Shown piece after piece: positions 24,680 to 33,689 of a stretch of 64,000 nt of DNA; positions within the stretch are counted from its first letter, which is position 1, and each line of letters starts with the position of its first letter. The translations under genes and the position numbers were made by a program. The notes beneath the pieces are model-generated. The model did no database searches. It was given only the letters and a program-made list of their open reading frames with translations, and had not been told where the DNA came from. This stretch comes from Lachnospiraceae bacterium oral taxon 500 (GTDB lineage Bacteria > Bacillota > Clostridia > Lachnospirales > Vallitaleaceae): positions 2,494,195-2,558,194 of the forward strand of contig CP027241.1 of assembly GCA_002999035.1 (NCBI GenBank), in the 5' to 3' direction.

Positions 24680-24727
24680 CGGAGTAAACATATACCCGTT
24701 GTTTATGCGGCGCATATATTTACTCCG
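24680..24727 (-). terminator. Inverted repeat after the carbohydrate operon
   Basis: CGGAGTAAACATATA (24680-24694) and TATATTTACTCCG (24715-24727) are near-perfect inverted copies around a 20-base loop, about 65 bases after the DUF5107 stop. There is no clear U-run, so it may be a weak terminator or a protein-binding site. Confidence 0.4.
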
Positions 24728-24790
24728 ATTGATTATCTTCCTTATCCGTGGCTACTGTACCGGCACGCCTGACAAGCCCGCCGGATTGAA

Positions 24791-26767
24791 TCAAACCTTT
24801 GACTTTGCCTCCCCGGAAATAAAACGCAGATTCTCGGGAATAACTCCTTCCCTGCCGAACAAGTCCTTATGAAGTCCCTGCCAAAGATCTTCTATCGAGC
24901 CCTCACACTCTCTCAAATCATCTAAAAACATATGATTTTTTCTATTGAGAAGCTCAAATGCTTCCATTTTCCTATCCGCTTTTGACATTGCAATAATACT
25001 GTCAAAATACAGCCGGGGGTCTTCTTTCACTTCCGCTTCAAGGCTGTCATATAAATTCAGCCACTCACTAAAAGCCTCTGCTTTTAATAAAATATAGGCA
25101 GCCGTTTTAAGATATTGAATATCTTTTTTACGTTGTTCCGCTCCTAAAACCATATATTTCGCAGCATCCAGCATATTATTTTCATTAATCGAAAGGACTG
25201 CCAGAGCTTCAAGCGTCCACGGATTCCTGCTAAGTTTATCCGCCTTATACAGCGCCTCTCTTGCAGCCCCAAGTCGCTCTCCCTTTATATCCTCGGCAAG
25301 CAGCATACACCCTATCTCATACCACGCCAGCCAGTTATTTTCATTTGCTTCTCCCTGTTTGGTACTATCCTCCAGTTTCTTAAAAAGCCATAGATTGCAC
25401 ACAAAATCTTCCGGCGGATTTTCCGGGTTTTGCAAAGGCAAAATACCCGTTTCGATAAATGCCTTCCACGCAGAAGAATTAAATGCGTCCTCGGCAAAAT
25501 CCAGATGCCGATATATCTCCCTTTCCCCTGAAGCGCGGGCAATACAATTATAACAAGCCCCGCCGTTGCTGCCCTTGTGTACCGTTTTACCGGGCCGATC
25601 GGCAAATGCTTTGCTGTTTACAAGGATATCGGATAAACTGCAGCTATGCCAATGCTCATCGACAATTCTCTGCACAGCGTCAAGGAACAAAGGATATTCT
25701 TTATCCATCATTTCCCGGGACACAGTAATCGGCCCATATTGCTCTAACCATTCCCACTCGGCATTTGCCGGCATACGAACACATCCATACTGTGTTTTAG
25801 GCACACCGGCCTGTATTTCAATATAATTTCCCGCTTTCTCGGTAAGAAATCTTTGCCAGTTTTGCGACCCGGTATCATGTCCCCAGGAGAATAGTTTTCT
25901 GGACTGCAGCCTATCTGTCGACAGATGGAGAAGGCCATTTCCGTCTTTATCTATATTGGCAATAAACTTATGTGCGTTCTCAGGAATGTCAAAGAAATAA
26001 TCCACCTGTGTCGGTATATGTTCGTACTTAGAAATATCAATCCCGCCAGCTATCGGTATATCCGTTTTCCAGACCCTCTCCTGATCGGCTGTAAATGCCT
26101 TGGAAGCCGGGACTGCAATCCTGCCGCCCGGGTACTCCGGAACTGCAATATTGCTCCACCAGTACATTTGTATTTCATGATTGGTCACATTGCGGATTCT
26201 CATTCTGCAATTCAAAAATCTGTCCTGTTCACCCAGCCAAAAATCCATCTGATAAACAGCCTCTCTCACCCGCTCAAACTCGTACATCCGCAGCACCGGC
26301 ACCTCATCATCCGTCATCAACTCAGCCGCAAATAACGGTCTGGCTGTAAACGGAGAATGCCCAATTAAAGATATATTCCATTCCACTCCGCCCGAAAACC
26401 AGGCATTGCAGATCGCCAGATTACTGAAACGAATCACATCATTATGATAAATCAGGTCTCTGTCATTTACTTTATCCTTAAGTCTCCACAGACGCCCTCC
26501 GAGAGTCGGAAGAAACTCCGCATATAAAAAATCATTTTCCAATATAGCCGTATCCAGCTCAATTTCTCGTAATTTTCTATTATATCCCGCCTGTTGTCTG
26601 TAGGGATAGGAAGTCTTTCTCATTCCGTATCCAACCTCAACTGACGGTTCCTGAATAAGGTCTAATTTTTCTTCATACCCAAAACCCAGCAAATCGGGCA
26701 GTGAACTTTCCTCTCCAAATTCTCCCGTCTTAAATATTTGTTTCTCAAACCGAATAATTGGTTTCAT
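24791..26767 (-). CDS. DUF5107-domain protein with C-terminal helical repeats
   Basis: About 658 residues. The N-terminal half matches the DUF5107 pattern: SYPYRQQAGYNRKLREIELD, LENDFLYAEFLPTLGGRLW, DLIYHNDVIRFSNL and GGVEWNISLIGHSPFTARP, a beta-rich fold resembling galactose-mutarotase-like sandwiches. The C-terminal 250 residues look like TPR helices (NPWTLEALAVLSINENNMLD; AAKYMVLGAEQRKKDIQYLK). No signal peptide, so it is cytosolic. DUF5107 proteins commonly occur beside sugar transporters and glycoside hydrolases; their activity is not something I can state. The start at 26767 has GGAGG seven bases upstream; the longer frame to 26854 has none. It is the last gene of the LacI-linked operon. 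Confidence 0.75.
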   Translation of the reverse strand: MKPIIRFEKQIFKTGEFGEESSLPDLLGFGYEEKLDLIQEPSVEVGYGMRKTSYPYRQQAGYNRKLREIELDTAILENDFLYAEFLPTLGGRLWRLKDKVNDRDLIYHNDVIRFSNLAICNAWFSGGVEWNISLIGHSPFTARPLFAAELMTDDEVPVLRMYEFERVREAVYQMDFWLGEQDRFLNCRMRIRNVTNHEIQMYWWSNIAVPEYPGGRIAVPASKAFTADQERVWKTDIPIAGGIDISKYEHIPTQVDYFFDIPENAHKFIANIDKDGNGLLHLSTDRLQSRKLFSWGHDTGSQNWQRFLTEKAGNYIEIQAGVPKTQYGCVRMPANAEWEWLEQYGPITVSREMMDKEYPLFLDAVQRIVDEHWHSCSLSDILVNSKAFADRPGKTVHKGSNGGACYNCIARASGEREIYRHLDFAEDAFNSSAWKAFIETGILPLQNPENPPEDFVCNLWLFKKLEDSTKQGEANENNWLAWYEIGCMLLAEDIKGERLGAAREALYKADKLSRNPWTLEALAVLSINENNMLDAAKYMVLGAEQRKKDIQYLKTAAYILLKAEAFSEWLNLYDSLEAEVKEDPRLYFDSIIAMSKADRKMEAFELLNRKNHMFLDDLRECEGSIEDLWQGLHKDLFGREGVIPENLRFISGEAKSKV

Positions 26768-26885
26768 TATCTGCCTCCAATCCAAAATGTTACGTTTATT
26801 TAAATCCGGAGGTTTCCCTGAATGCATGCTGCTTTCTGCGGCATTCCCCTCCATCCGTCCGCAATAGCCTGCTATCCCGCTCCAT

Positions 26886-27797
26886 CTATCCTTTAATCGC
26901 CCCGATCATAATACCTTTCACAAAATATTTCTGCAGGAACGGATAAATACAAAGAACCGGAATAGTAGAAACAATAATCGCACTATATTTAATCGTCTGA
27001 GCCAGATAAATCTTTTTCTGCAATGCCTCAGGGTCAAGACTTTGTGTTTGACTGACATTTCCGACGGTATTTGTGACCAGCAAATTACGCAAAAAAGTCT
27101 GTAACGGAAGCAAATTCCTGTTATTAATATAAATCAGTGCATTAAAGAAATCATTCCAATGTGCCACTACATAATAAAGGGCGATAACAGCCAATACCGA
27201 TTTGGACAGCGGCAAAACTACCCTGAACAAATATTGAACCGGGTTTGCCCCGTCAAGCACCGCCGCTTCCTCCAAGGTTTGCGGAATACTATTGACGAAA
27301 TAACTCCGCATAATAATCATATTGTAGACTGACAGACAGCCCGGAATCATCATCGCCCATATCGTGTCTACAAGATGCAATTTTTTAACTACCAAATAGT
27401 TGGGAATCAGACCTCCGGAAAAATACATCGTAATCATACAAAGCAACATAATAATGTTTTTGGGCATGAACTTTCGCCTTGACAGCGGATACGCCATGCA
27501 GATAGTCATTGCCATATTGATCAGCGTTCCCGCCACGGTATAGAACAGGGTATTTCTATACCCAAGCCAAATCTCCTTATATTTGAGAATTTCCCGATAG
27601 GACTCCAAAGAAAATCCCTGCGGCCATAATACCACCGAACCTCGCCATACCGCATAAGGATCGCTAAATGACGCAATAATCACAAACCACAACGGCCATA
27701 TAAAAATCACAAACAGCAAAATCATAATCCATAAATTGACCGCATCGAAAACCTGATCTGAATTGATTTTTTTCTTTTTATTCTTTAACACCGCCAT
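26886..27797 (-). CDS. Carbohydrate ABC transporter permease (LplC type)
   Basis: A 303-residue permease with six predicted helices, a MalG-like subunit of the LplABC/YtcP branch that handles complex or oligomeric sugars. The EAA loop is SIPQTLEEAAVLDGANPVQY, followed by LFRVVLPLSKSVLAVIALYY. The C-terminus FLQKYFVKGIMIGAIKG is typical of LplC. The ATG at 27797 was taken because AGGAGG precedes it; the frame is open to 27815. It starts 11 bases after the partner permease and lies 118 bases ahead of the DUF5107 gene. No ATPase gene is present, so a shared MsmK-type ATPase is presumably used. Confidence 0.9.
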   Translation of the reverse strand: MAVLKNKKKKINSDQVFDAVNLWIMILLFVIFIWPLWFVIIASFSDPYAVWRGSVVLWPQGFSLESYREILKYKEIWLGYRNTLFYTVAGTLINMAMTICMAYPLSRRKFMPKNIIMLLCMITMYFSGGLIPNYLVVKKLHLVDTIWAMMIPGCLSVYNMIIMRSYFVNSIPQTLEEAAVLDGANPVQYLFRVVLPLSKSVLAVIALYYVVAHWNDFFNALIYINNRNLLPLQTFLRNLLVTNTVGNVSQTQSLDPEALQKKIYLAQTIKYSAIIVSTIPVLCIYPFLQKYFVKGIMIGAIKG

Positions 27798-27808
27798 TGC
27801 AATTCCTC

Positions 27809-28771
27809 CTACCACAGGCTTTCTTTCACTGTCATTTTGGCGATTTTATTGGCTGAAACCAGCAGCAGCATATTGATGACCGAGTTAAACAGGCCTACTG
27901 CCGTGGAATATCCATAATCATTATCGACCAGACCCACCCGATACACATAGGTAGAGAGCACATCCGATGACGCGATATTCATCTGATTTTGCAATAAAAA
28001 TACTTTCTCAAAGCCTACACTCATCAGCGATCCGATTTGCAGAATCAGCAGCATGACAATCGTAGGCTTAATTGATGGCAGATCCACATGAAAAATACGC
28101 TGCACCTTTGAAGCTCCGTCAATAATCGCCGCTTCATGAAGTTGATAATCTACGCCCGACAGCGCTGCTATATAAATAATTGACGCCCAACCCATACCTT
28201 GCCAAACGCTGCTCCATACATAAATAGACTTAAAATATTTGGCCTCGCCCATGAACTGAACCGGATTCATCCCCACCAACTGCATCAGCTTATTGATAAT
28301 TCCGGTATCGGCATCCAAAAAAATAATAATCATGCCGCACATAACCACCGTCGAGATAAAGTAGGGCGCATAGGAAACCATCTGCAAAATCTTCTTAAAC
28401 CGTTTTCGCCGCAAATAATTAAGCAAAAGCGCAAAAATAATCGGAATCGGAAACCCTGCCACTAAGCTATACACATTAACCAGAATCGTATTTTTCAGCA
28501 GAAGTCCGAATTTGTAACTTCTGAAAAAACGTTCAAAATTATACAGTCCTATCCACGGACTGCCCCAAATCCCTTGACTGACCCGATAATCCTTAAACGC
28601 CAGCTGTACTCCCGCCATCGGAACATAACAGAAAATAATAAGGTATAAAAGCGGCAGAGAGACCATAATATACAGTGTCCAATTTGCCTTAAAATCTTTT
28701 TTTAACCGCTTGCAAAACATCCCTCGCGGAGCGGACACACTGCTGTTTTGTTTTTTTCTCGTATGATCCAT
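27809..28771 (-). CDS. Carbohydrate ABC transporter permease (LplB type)
   Basis: A 320-residue permease with six helices after a basic cytosolic tail. The conserved start YIMVSLPLLYLIIFCYVPMA with GVQLAFKDYR and the EAA loop QLHEAAIIDGASKVQRIFHV are typical of LplB-like subunits. The C-terminus mentions VLSTYVYRVGLVDNDYGYST with AVGLFNSV, the usual signature. It pairs with the LplC-type permease downstream (11-base gap) and with the binding protein upstream (78-base gap). Substrate cannot be read from the permease, but this class normally takes up oligosaccharides or substituted sugars. Confidence 0.9.
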   Translation of the reverse strand: MDHTRKKQNSSVSAPRGMFCKRLKKDFKANWTLYIMVSLPLLYLIIFCYVPMAGVQLAFKDYRVSQGIWGSPWIGLYNFERFFRSYKFGLLLKNTILVNVYSLVAGFPIPIIFALLLNYLRRKRFKKILQMVSYAPYFISTVVMCGMIIIFLDADTGIINKLMQLVGMNPVQFMGEAKYFKSIYVWSSVWQGMGWASIIYIAALSGVDYQLHEAAIIDGASKVQRIFHVDLPSIKPTIVMLLILQIGSLMSVGFEKVFLLQNQMNIASSDVLSTYVYRVGLVDNDYGYSTAVGLFNSVINMLLLVSANKIAKMTVKESLW

Positions 28772-28849
28772 ATTGCCTCTTCCTCTCTTTGCCTGATCGA
28801 TAGATTTTGTGCGGAGAGCATGCCGCTCCCCGCACAGGCCGATATTTTC

Positions 28850-30484
28850 TTATTTCATGCTTTGGTATGCATTGTTGTAAATATCCTCATACTCCTTACC
28901 GCCCATTACATCCAGCTGTTTCAGATAGGAATCCCAGCTTTCCTCAATGGTCGTCTTTCCGGTCACTACCTGAGCCATATACTCGTTGATGTAATCGGAA
29001 ATATCCGTAGTAATCTCAGCCGTTCTCTTGGAATCTTTTTCTGTAAGCTGAATTGCCGGGAACGGTTTTCCACAGGTTTCAGAAATACGGTCTTCCTCTA
29101 AACTTCCCGAAACGTTTGTGGCATCATGATATTCTTCTTTAAAGTACACTTGCGGCCATGCCATCGGTGCATATGCCGAACCCTGCAGTGTTGTGTTGTC
29201 ACGAACCGTGGATTCGTCCTCACCGTATTCGGTGCCAACCATGTACTCCCATTTTCCGTCTTCGCGCCACCGCCACGTTTTGCCCTCTATGCCCATGACT
29301 GCAAGGATTCCTCCCTCCTCACTGTAAAACTGATCCGCCCACGCTGCCGCAATTTCCGGTGTCTTACACTTGTCCGTTATCGCCATTCCGCCTTCCGAAA
29401 ATCCGGATGTTGCACTAACGCTGTTCTTTCCCCACGGACTCAGCACCGTATAATCATAGCCTTGGCTAAGCGTTGCTCCTACCGTTTCGCTCGGTGACCA
29501 GCTGTAAAAGTAACCATAAACATCCGACGGTCCCTGCGCATACTGCTGATCAATTGTCTGGGAAAAGCAGTTCTTATCCAGCAGTCCTTCTTTATAAAAT
29601 TTGCTAAGCCAAGAAAGAAATTCTTTATACGTTTCTGTCCGCGGTACATAAACGATCTGATCATTGTCATCTACCGCACAGAATGTGTTAAAATCCATCG
29701 CCTGCAGATACTGATAGAGATAAATCGGCGGGACGGAATTATTCGCTTCAAACGGAATCTCATCTGCAATACCGTTGCCGTTCGGATCTTTCTCCTTAAA
29801 GGCTTTAAGCACTTCATAAAACTCTTCCATATTGGTCGGCTCTTTCATTCCGACCGCTTCAAGCCAGCGGTTATTCTGCCAAAACAGAATCGTTGCAATG
29901 CCCTTCTTCTTAAGTTCCGGCAGCGCATAAATATTTCCGTCTCCCGAAGTGATATACTGCCAGCCGTCTTTCTCATCCAGCAGTTTTTTCAAGTTCGGCA
30001 TATACTGATCAATTAAATTGTTTAACGGAATCAGCACGCCTTGCTGCCCGTATTTTTCTATTTCTTTATGCGTCAAAAACGATTTAAACAGTACATCTGG
30101 ATAATCTCCCGAAGAGAGAAGCAAACCGCGCTTATCGCCCAAATCCGCCGGCAGGCACGACGTTACTTCCCAATGTACATTTGTATTCTTTTCCGCCTCC
30201 TGAAAAGCCAGTACAGTCGGCAATTCCGCTCCGGTATATCCGGCCGCGACAGCAAACATACTCATCGTGACCGGCTCTGCCAACGGAAAAGTAATCCCCT
30301 CGGCAGTAACACCCTCGTTCACAGCATCCGTACCCTTCTTCTCATCCTCCTTTGTTTCCTCTTTCTGCACAGGCTTATCGGTCGAAGTTTCTTTCGGCTG
30401 CGTGCTTCCGCAGCTTGCCAGCATGCCCATCAGTATTACCGTTGACAGTATCGCTGCAATTCCTTTACTATACCTTTCTCTCAT
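28850..30484 (-). CDS. Extracellular sugar-binding lipoprotein (LplA type)
   Basis: A 544-residue solute-binding protein. The signal peptide ends in the lipobox LASC with Cys25. An acidic/Lys-rich linker follows, then a large type 1 extracellular binding fold: GYTGAELPTVLAFQEAEKNT, YTSGDGNIYALPELKKKG, and a calcium-site-like DPNGNGIADEIPFEA. Proteins of this length with two LplB/LplC permeases are typical Firmicutes importers of complex glycan fragments. The start was set at 30484, with AAGGAGG upstream; the frame extends to 30613 within the preceding gene. It follows the GH39 gene by 61 bases. Confidence 0.9.
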   Translation of the reverse strand: MRERYSKGIAAILSTVILMGMLASCGSTQPKETSTDKPVQKEETKEDEKKGTDAVNEGVTAEGITFPLAEPVTMSMFAVAAGYTGAELPTVLAFQEAEKNTNVHWEVTSCLPADLGDKRGLLLSSGDYPDVLFKSFLTHKEIEKYGQQGVLIPLNNLIDQYMPNLKKLLDEKDGWQYITSGDGNIYALPELKKKGIATILFWQNNRWLEAVGMKEPTNMEEFYEVLKAFKEKDPNGNGIADEIPFEANNSVPPIYLYQYLQAMDFNTFCAVDDNDQIVYVPRTETYKEFLSWLSKFYKEGLLDKNCFSQTIDQQYAQGPSDVYGYFYSWSPSETVGATLSQGYDYTVLSPWGKNSVSATSGFSEGGMAITDKCKTPEIAAAWADQFYSEEGGILAVMGIEGKTWRWREDGKWEYMVGTEYGEDESTVRDNTTLQGSAYAPMAWPQVYFKEEYHDATNVSGSLEEDRISETCGKPFPAIQLTEKDSKRTAEITTDISDYINEYMAQVVTGKTTIEESWDSYLKQLDVMGGKEYEDIYNNAYQSMK

Positions 30485-30545
30485 AGTTCCTATCCTCCTT
30501 CCTTTTATTTGCAGCTGCCCTTTCAATAAGGCAGCCAGTTGCCTC

Positions 30546-31892
30546 TTAATACCGCAGTAAATAAATTCCGTGCGGGGCGGCTGTAAATGTATAAGTTCCA
30601 TCCGATTCGGCACATATTTCTATCTCCTCATACTCATGACTTGCATCCACAGCTGCCAATACCGCTTGCTTTCTTGCTTCATCCGTTATTTGCAGCAACT
30701 CCAGCCTTATGTTTTCTTCCTGTCCGCGAAGATTTACTAAAAGCGCTGCTCCCTCATGACCGTTCCAAGTCGCTAAGCCGTAGATCTTATCATCCAATCC
30801 CGACATACCTGCCTGTTCCTGCAGCCGGTACAGCTCATTAAAAGCTTTAAACGCATAATATGCCTTAAATATTTTCCGCCCGACCGGATTAAATAAACCG
30901 CAATAGCTTGAACCGACCTGAGCATCATAGTACATGCAGGCATCGATTGCCGTATTCTGCAAGGCACACATCATCGCTGCAATTCTGGCTGCGTCCTCAC
31001 AGGTTCCCCTCATATTATAACCGGCGTTCCATTCATTAAAAATCAGTTCCGTTGCCTGCAATCCCGCTTTATCCAATTCGGCCCGCGCATAAGCTGCATA
31101 TTGTACATTTTCCTCAATATCGGCATAACTGTGAAAAGAGAAGAAATCCAGCGGCGCCCTGTGCTCAGTCGAAGTAATATGTTCCAGAAACTTATGGAAA
31201 AACTCCACAAAATACCCGACACGCGATGAAGAATGCGCGCTTTCCGAATAGTCCGAACTGCTCAGGTAATAGAAACCGCAGCTGCTGTATCCTCCTATTT
31301 TCAACTCCGGGAATCTCTTTTTCAGATAGCAGGATGCCGTTTCATACAGTTCAAAATACTGCTCCATCGTCCCCCGCCACATTGGGTTCTCCATCGGCTC
31401 CGGCATATTATCCGGTTCGTTCCAAATCTCCCAATAGCGGATCTTATAGTAATATCCATTGCCCCAGCCCTGCGTATAATGCCGAATAATTCCTTCACAA
31501 ATTCTGGCCCACTGCAAATTATCCTCCGGCGGATAAATATTGTATGCCTTGATTTGATGCAGGTTTTCAATTGAACATCCCAATCGATAAAAAGGCTCCA
31601 TCCCATGCTTGACAATTTCTTCCATCAGCTTGTCCGTAAAAGCAAAATCATAGTTCTCGATTCGATCCGGATTAGCGTTAAAATCAGGAAAAACATTGGC
31701 AATATCCACATAATGCGCGCCGCCCCAATCACCGCCGGTATCATGCAATCGGGAAAAAGGGATTCCCGCTTCCTGCAGCTTGCGGAATAATCCAGAATCT
31801 CCATAATCCTGCGGTGTAAACGGCACATTATTGACACCATGCATCGGCTTAATCCTGCCGCATTTTTCTTTACCGTTTATTGTGATTATCAT
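30546..31892 (-). CDS. Glycoside hydrolase family 39-like enzyme
   Basis: A 448-residue (beta/alpha)8 glycosidase of clan GH-A, closest by pattern to GH39 (beta-xylosidases and alpha-L-iduronidases). The start IKPMHGVNNVPFTPQDYG and SRLHDTGGDWGGAHYVDI carry the sugar-binding R/H region. The acid/base Glu is Glu159 in YWEIWNEPDN and the nucleophile Glu is Glu287 in LIFNEWNAG. No signal peptide, so it acts on imported fragments in the cytosol. The ATG at 31892 has AAGGAG upstream. It starts 11 bases after the ceramidase-like gene. Which sugar it removes is unknown. Confidence 0.85.
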   Translation of the reverse strand: MIITINGKEKCGRIKPMHGVNNVPFTPQDYGDSGLFRKLQEAGIPFSRLHDTGGDWGGAHYVDIANVFPDFNANPDRIENYDFAFTDKLMEEIVKHGMEPFYRLGCSIENLHQIKAYNIYPPEDNLQWARICEGIIRHYTQGWGNGYYYKIRYWEIWNEPDNMPEPMENPMWRGTMEQYFELYETASCYLKKRFPELKIGGYSSCGFYYLSSSDYSESAHSSSRVGYFVEFFHKFLEHITSTEHRAPLDFFSFHSYADIEENVQYAAYARAELDKAGLQATELIFNEWNAGYNMRGTCEDAARIAAMMCALQNTAIDACMYYDAQVGSSYCGLFNPVGRKIFKAYYAFKAFNELYRLQEQAGMSGLDDKIYGLATWNGHEGAALLVNLRGQEENIRLELLQITDEARKQAVLAAVDASHEYEEIEICAESDGTYTFTAAPHGIYLLRY

Positions 31893-31903
31893 ATTTTCTC
31901 CTT

Positions 31904-33370
31904 TCAATCCCTTCCTGTCCACAACATTTTACTCTCTTTTACTACCTCTTCAACAAGAAGATTCCCTCCATCCGGTCCCACAAAAGTAGATGCCGGGTCG
32001 CTGCTGTAAGAGCCGCCGCGTACGGCCGCCAATGTCGGTAAATATCCTAAATAACCATCGCACAGCTGGATCTGAAAGGTAATATCCGCAGGTAACTGTG
32101 CCCGGATACGCAATCCATACTCCACAAACAGCTCAAACGGAGTGGTAATAATCGCCGCCCGCCCCAATCGCATTATGTGCGTTCTGACCGTAATCTGCCT
32201 GGATTGTTCCTGCTGCCGGTACCGGTCCAGAATCCCGACAGGCTGATACAGCACCAGTTCATCCTCTATCGTCATTCGATGATCAGCGTCAAAGCGCGCT
32301 CGATATTCTTCTACCACCTGGAATGCCCGGCAATACATATCCTTGCTCACAGTCCGCAGCGGCAGTGATAAGTCACTGACATGATGAATAAAAACAGGAT
32401 CGCTCCATTTCTCATTTCTTGCACTCTCAAAGCCGCGTACCACCGCCTCGGTAATCCGCTTTCCGATTGCCTCACACTCCTCGGTCATATCCAAATTGCG
32501 GAAAACCTCTCCCGTCTGTTTTCCCCATTCCTGCAATTCTTTCCGGTTTTTTTTGCTGATTCTTACCAAATCAAGCGGATTCTGATCTCCGGCAGCACCG
32601 CACAGCGGCAGTACAAAAATATCACCTAACCTGTCACGAATGCTCCGACGTGTATAATGCCAATAGTCGGCCGAAATAAAAGAATGCAGTTCCATCACTT
32701 GTGCCGGACACGCCACATTTACTGCCGTCCCGGTAAGCCGTCCCTGCTCATTCCATGTGTAGAGTAACTGTACGGACGGATCGGTTCCTCCCTCCATCCG
32801 CAAAAACATTTCGCTCGCACAGTCTCCGTACATCCGGGTTTGCTCTGCATCTCCCGCCGCAAAGACCGGTCTGCGGTTAAATCCCACCACCGCATATTCA
32901 CTCGCCGTACCGATATATCCCTCTCTGCGATCAGCCCATGCTGCTTCAATCACACCGGCTATTTTATCCGTCAGAAAACTCTCTGCTTCTTCTCCCCAAA
33001 GGATGTCACCCGGTAATTCCGGCTCTATCAATCTTTCTTTTCCTAAATAGGAGGCAATCAGTTCATTTCCTTTCACACTAAACCGACTGGAAGTATGACT
33101 ATGGGTAGCACATAAAAGAATATGATCCATCGATAACTCCGATTTCCCGCGCAGACGTTCTGCTACCGCCTGTCGTAAAAAATCCGGCACTGCAACCGTA
33201 TCCATCGACACAATTACTGCTATGTTCTCCCCCTGCTCCAGCGCCAGAGCTGTCGCCGTAATCGGATCATGTACATACCGGCTGACCCGCAGGTATAACT
33301 GTCCTGCCAAAAATACCGGTCGTGAAGGTGTAATGTCCGTGCTGCTCCATCCGATTCTAATTCTTTCCAT
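31904..33370 (-). CDS. Neutral ceramidase N-terminal-domain-like hydrolase
   Basis: A 488-residue protein with the pattern of the neutral/alkaline non-lysosomal ceramidase N-terminal domain: IGWSSTDITPSRPVFLAGQL at the start and the metal-binding CATHSHTSS motif (His90, His92). Later, SADYWHYTRRSIRDRLGD and PLCGAAGDQNPLDLVR also fit. True ceramidases are longer and secreted; this protein lacks a signal peptide and the C-terminal domain. Such short members often accompany sugar operons, so amide or ester hydrolysis on an imported substituted sugar is a plausible but unproven role. The ATG at 33370 is used because GGGGGCGG precedes it; upstream codons fall in a repeat-rich leader. Confidence 0.75.
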   Translation of the reverse strand: MERIRIGWSSTDITPSRPVFLAGQLYLRVSRYVHDPITATALALEQGENIAVIVSMDTVAVPDFLRQAVAERLRGKSELSMDHILLCATHSHTSSRFSVKGNELIASYLGKERLIEPELPGDILWGEEAESFLTDKIAGVIEAAWADRREGYIGTASEYAVVGFNRRPVFAAGDAEQTRMYGDCASEMFLRMEGGTDPSVQLLYTWNEQGRLTGTAVNVACPAQVMELHSFISADYWHYTRRSIRDRLGDIFVLPLCGAAGDQNPLDLVRISKKNRKELQEWGKQTGEVFRNLDMTEECEAIGKRITEAVVRGFESARNEKWSDPVFIHHVSDLSLPLRTVSKDMYCRAFQVVEEYRARFDADHRMTIEDELVLYQPVGILDRYRQQEQSRQITVRTHIMRLGRAAIITTPFELFVEYGLRIRAQLPADITFQIQLCDGYLGYLPTLAAVRGGSYSSDPASTFVGPDGGNLLVEEVVKESKMLWTGRD

Positions 33371-33395
33371 AGCCGCCCCCATTTCATTCGCTTTA

Positions 33396-33607
33396 ATGCA
33401 ATTTTTTATGCAATTTTGTATCGCTTCATTTTCATTATTGCAAATTTTGTCCGAATCCACATCTACGTTTTATTGTTCATTTATATTATTATATTTATAA
33501 TCATACGATATTTTTTGTGAAATGTCAATATTTCCTTCTTCCTATTCTTTCGATTTTAATGCAATTTTTATTTATTTTTTGCATTATCGCTAGTGACATT
33601 TATGCAA
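33396..33607. repeat. ATGCAATTTT repeats in the divergent regulatory region
   Basis: ATGCAATTTT occurs at 33396-33405, 33408-33417 and 33559-33568 on the plus strand; TTGCAT at 33579-33584 and ATGCAA at 33602-33607 add inverted half-sites. They surround both promoters and could be regulator-binding sites. The 319-base gap 33371-33689 holds only these and the two promoters. Confidence 0.5.
33500..33528 (-). promoter_or_regulatory. Candidate promoter of the carbohydrate operon
   Basis: Minus-strand TTGACA (33523-33528), a 17-base spacer and TATGAT (33500-33505). It would transcribe the ceramidase-like, GH39, binding protein, permease and DUF5107 genes, leaving a leader of about 125 bases. Confidence 0.7.
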
Positions 33608-33621
33608 CAATCAGATATAAT
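33593..33621 (+). promoter_or_regulatory. Candidate lacI-type promoter
   Basis: GTGACA (33593-33598), a 17-base spacer and a perfect TATAAT (33616-33621). An ATGCAA half-site (33602-33607) lies in the spacer and TTGCAT (33579-33584) just upstream, which suggests autoregulation. Confidence 0.6.
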
Positions 33622-33689
33622 ATTTTTATTGAATAAAGATATCCATGCTCTGCCAAATAACATATCGGAAACTATATAAGGGGGCTTCT

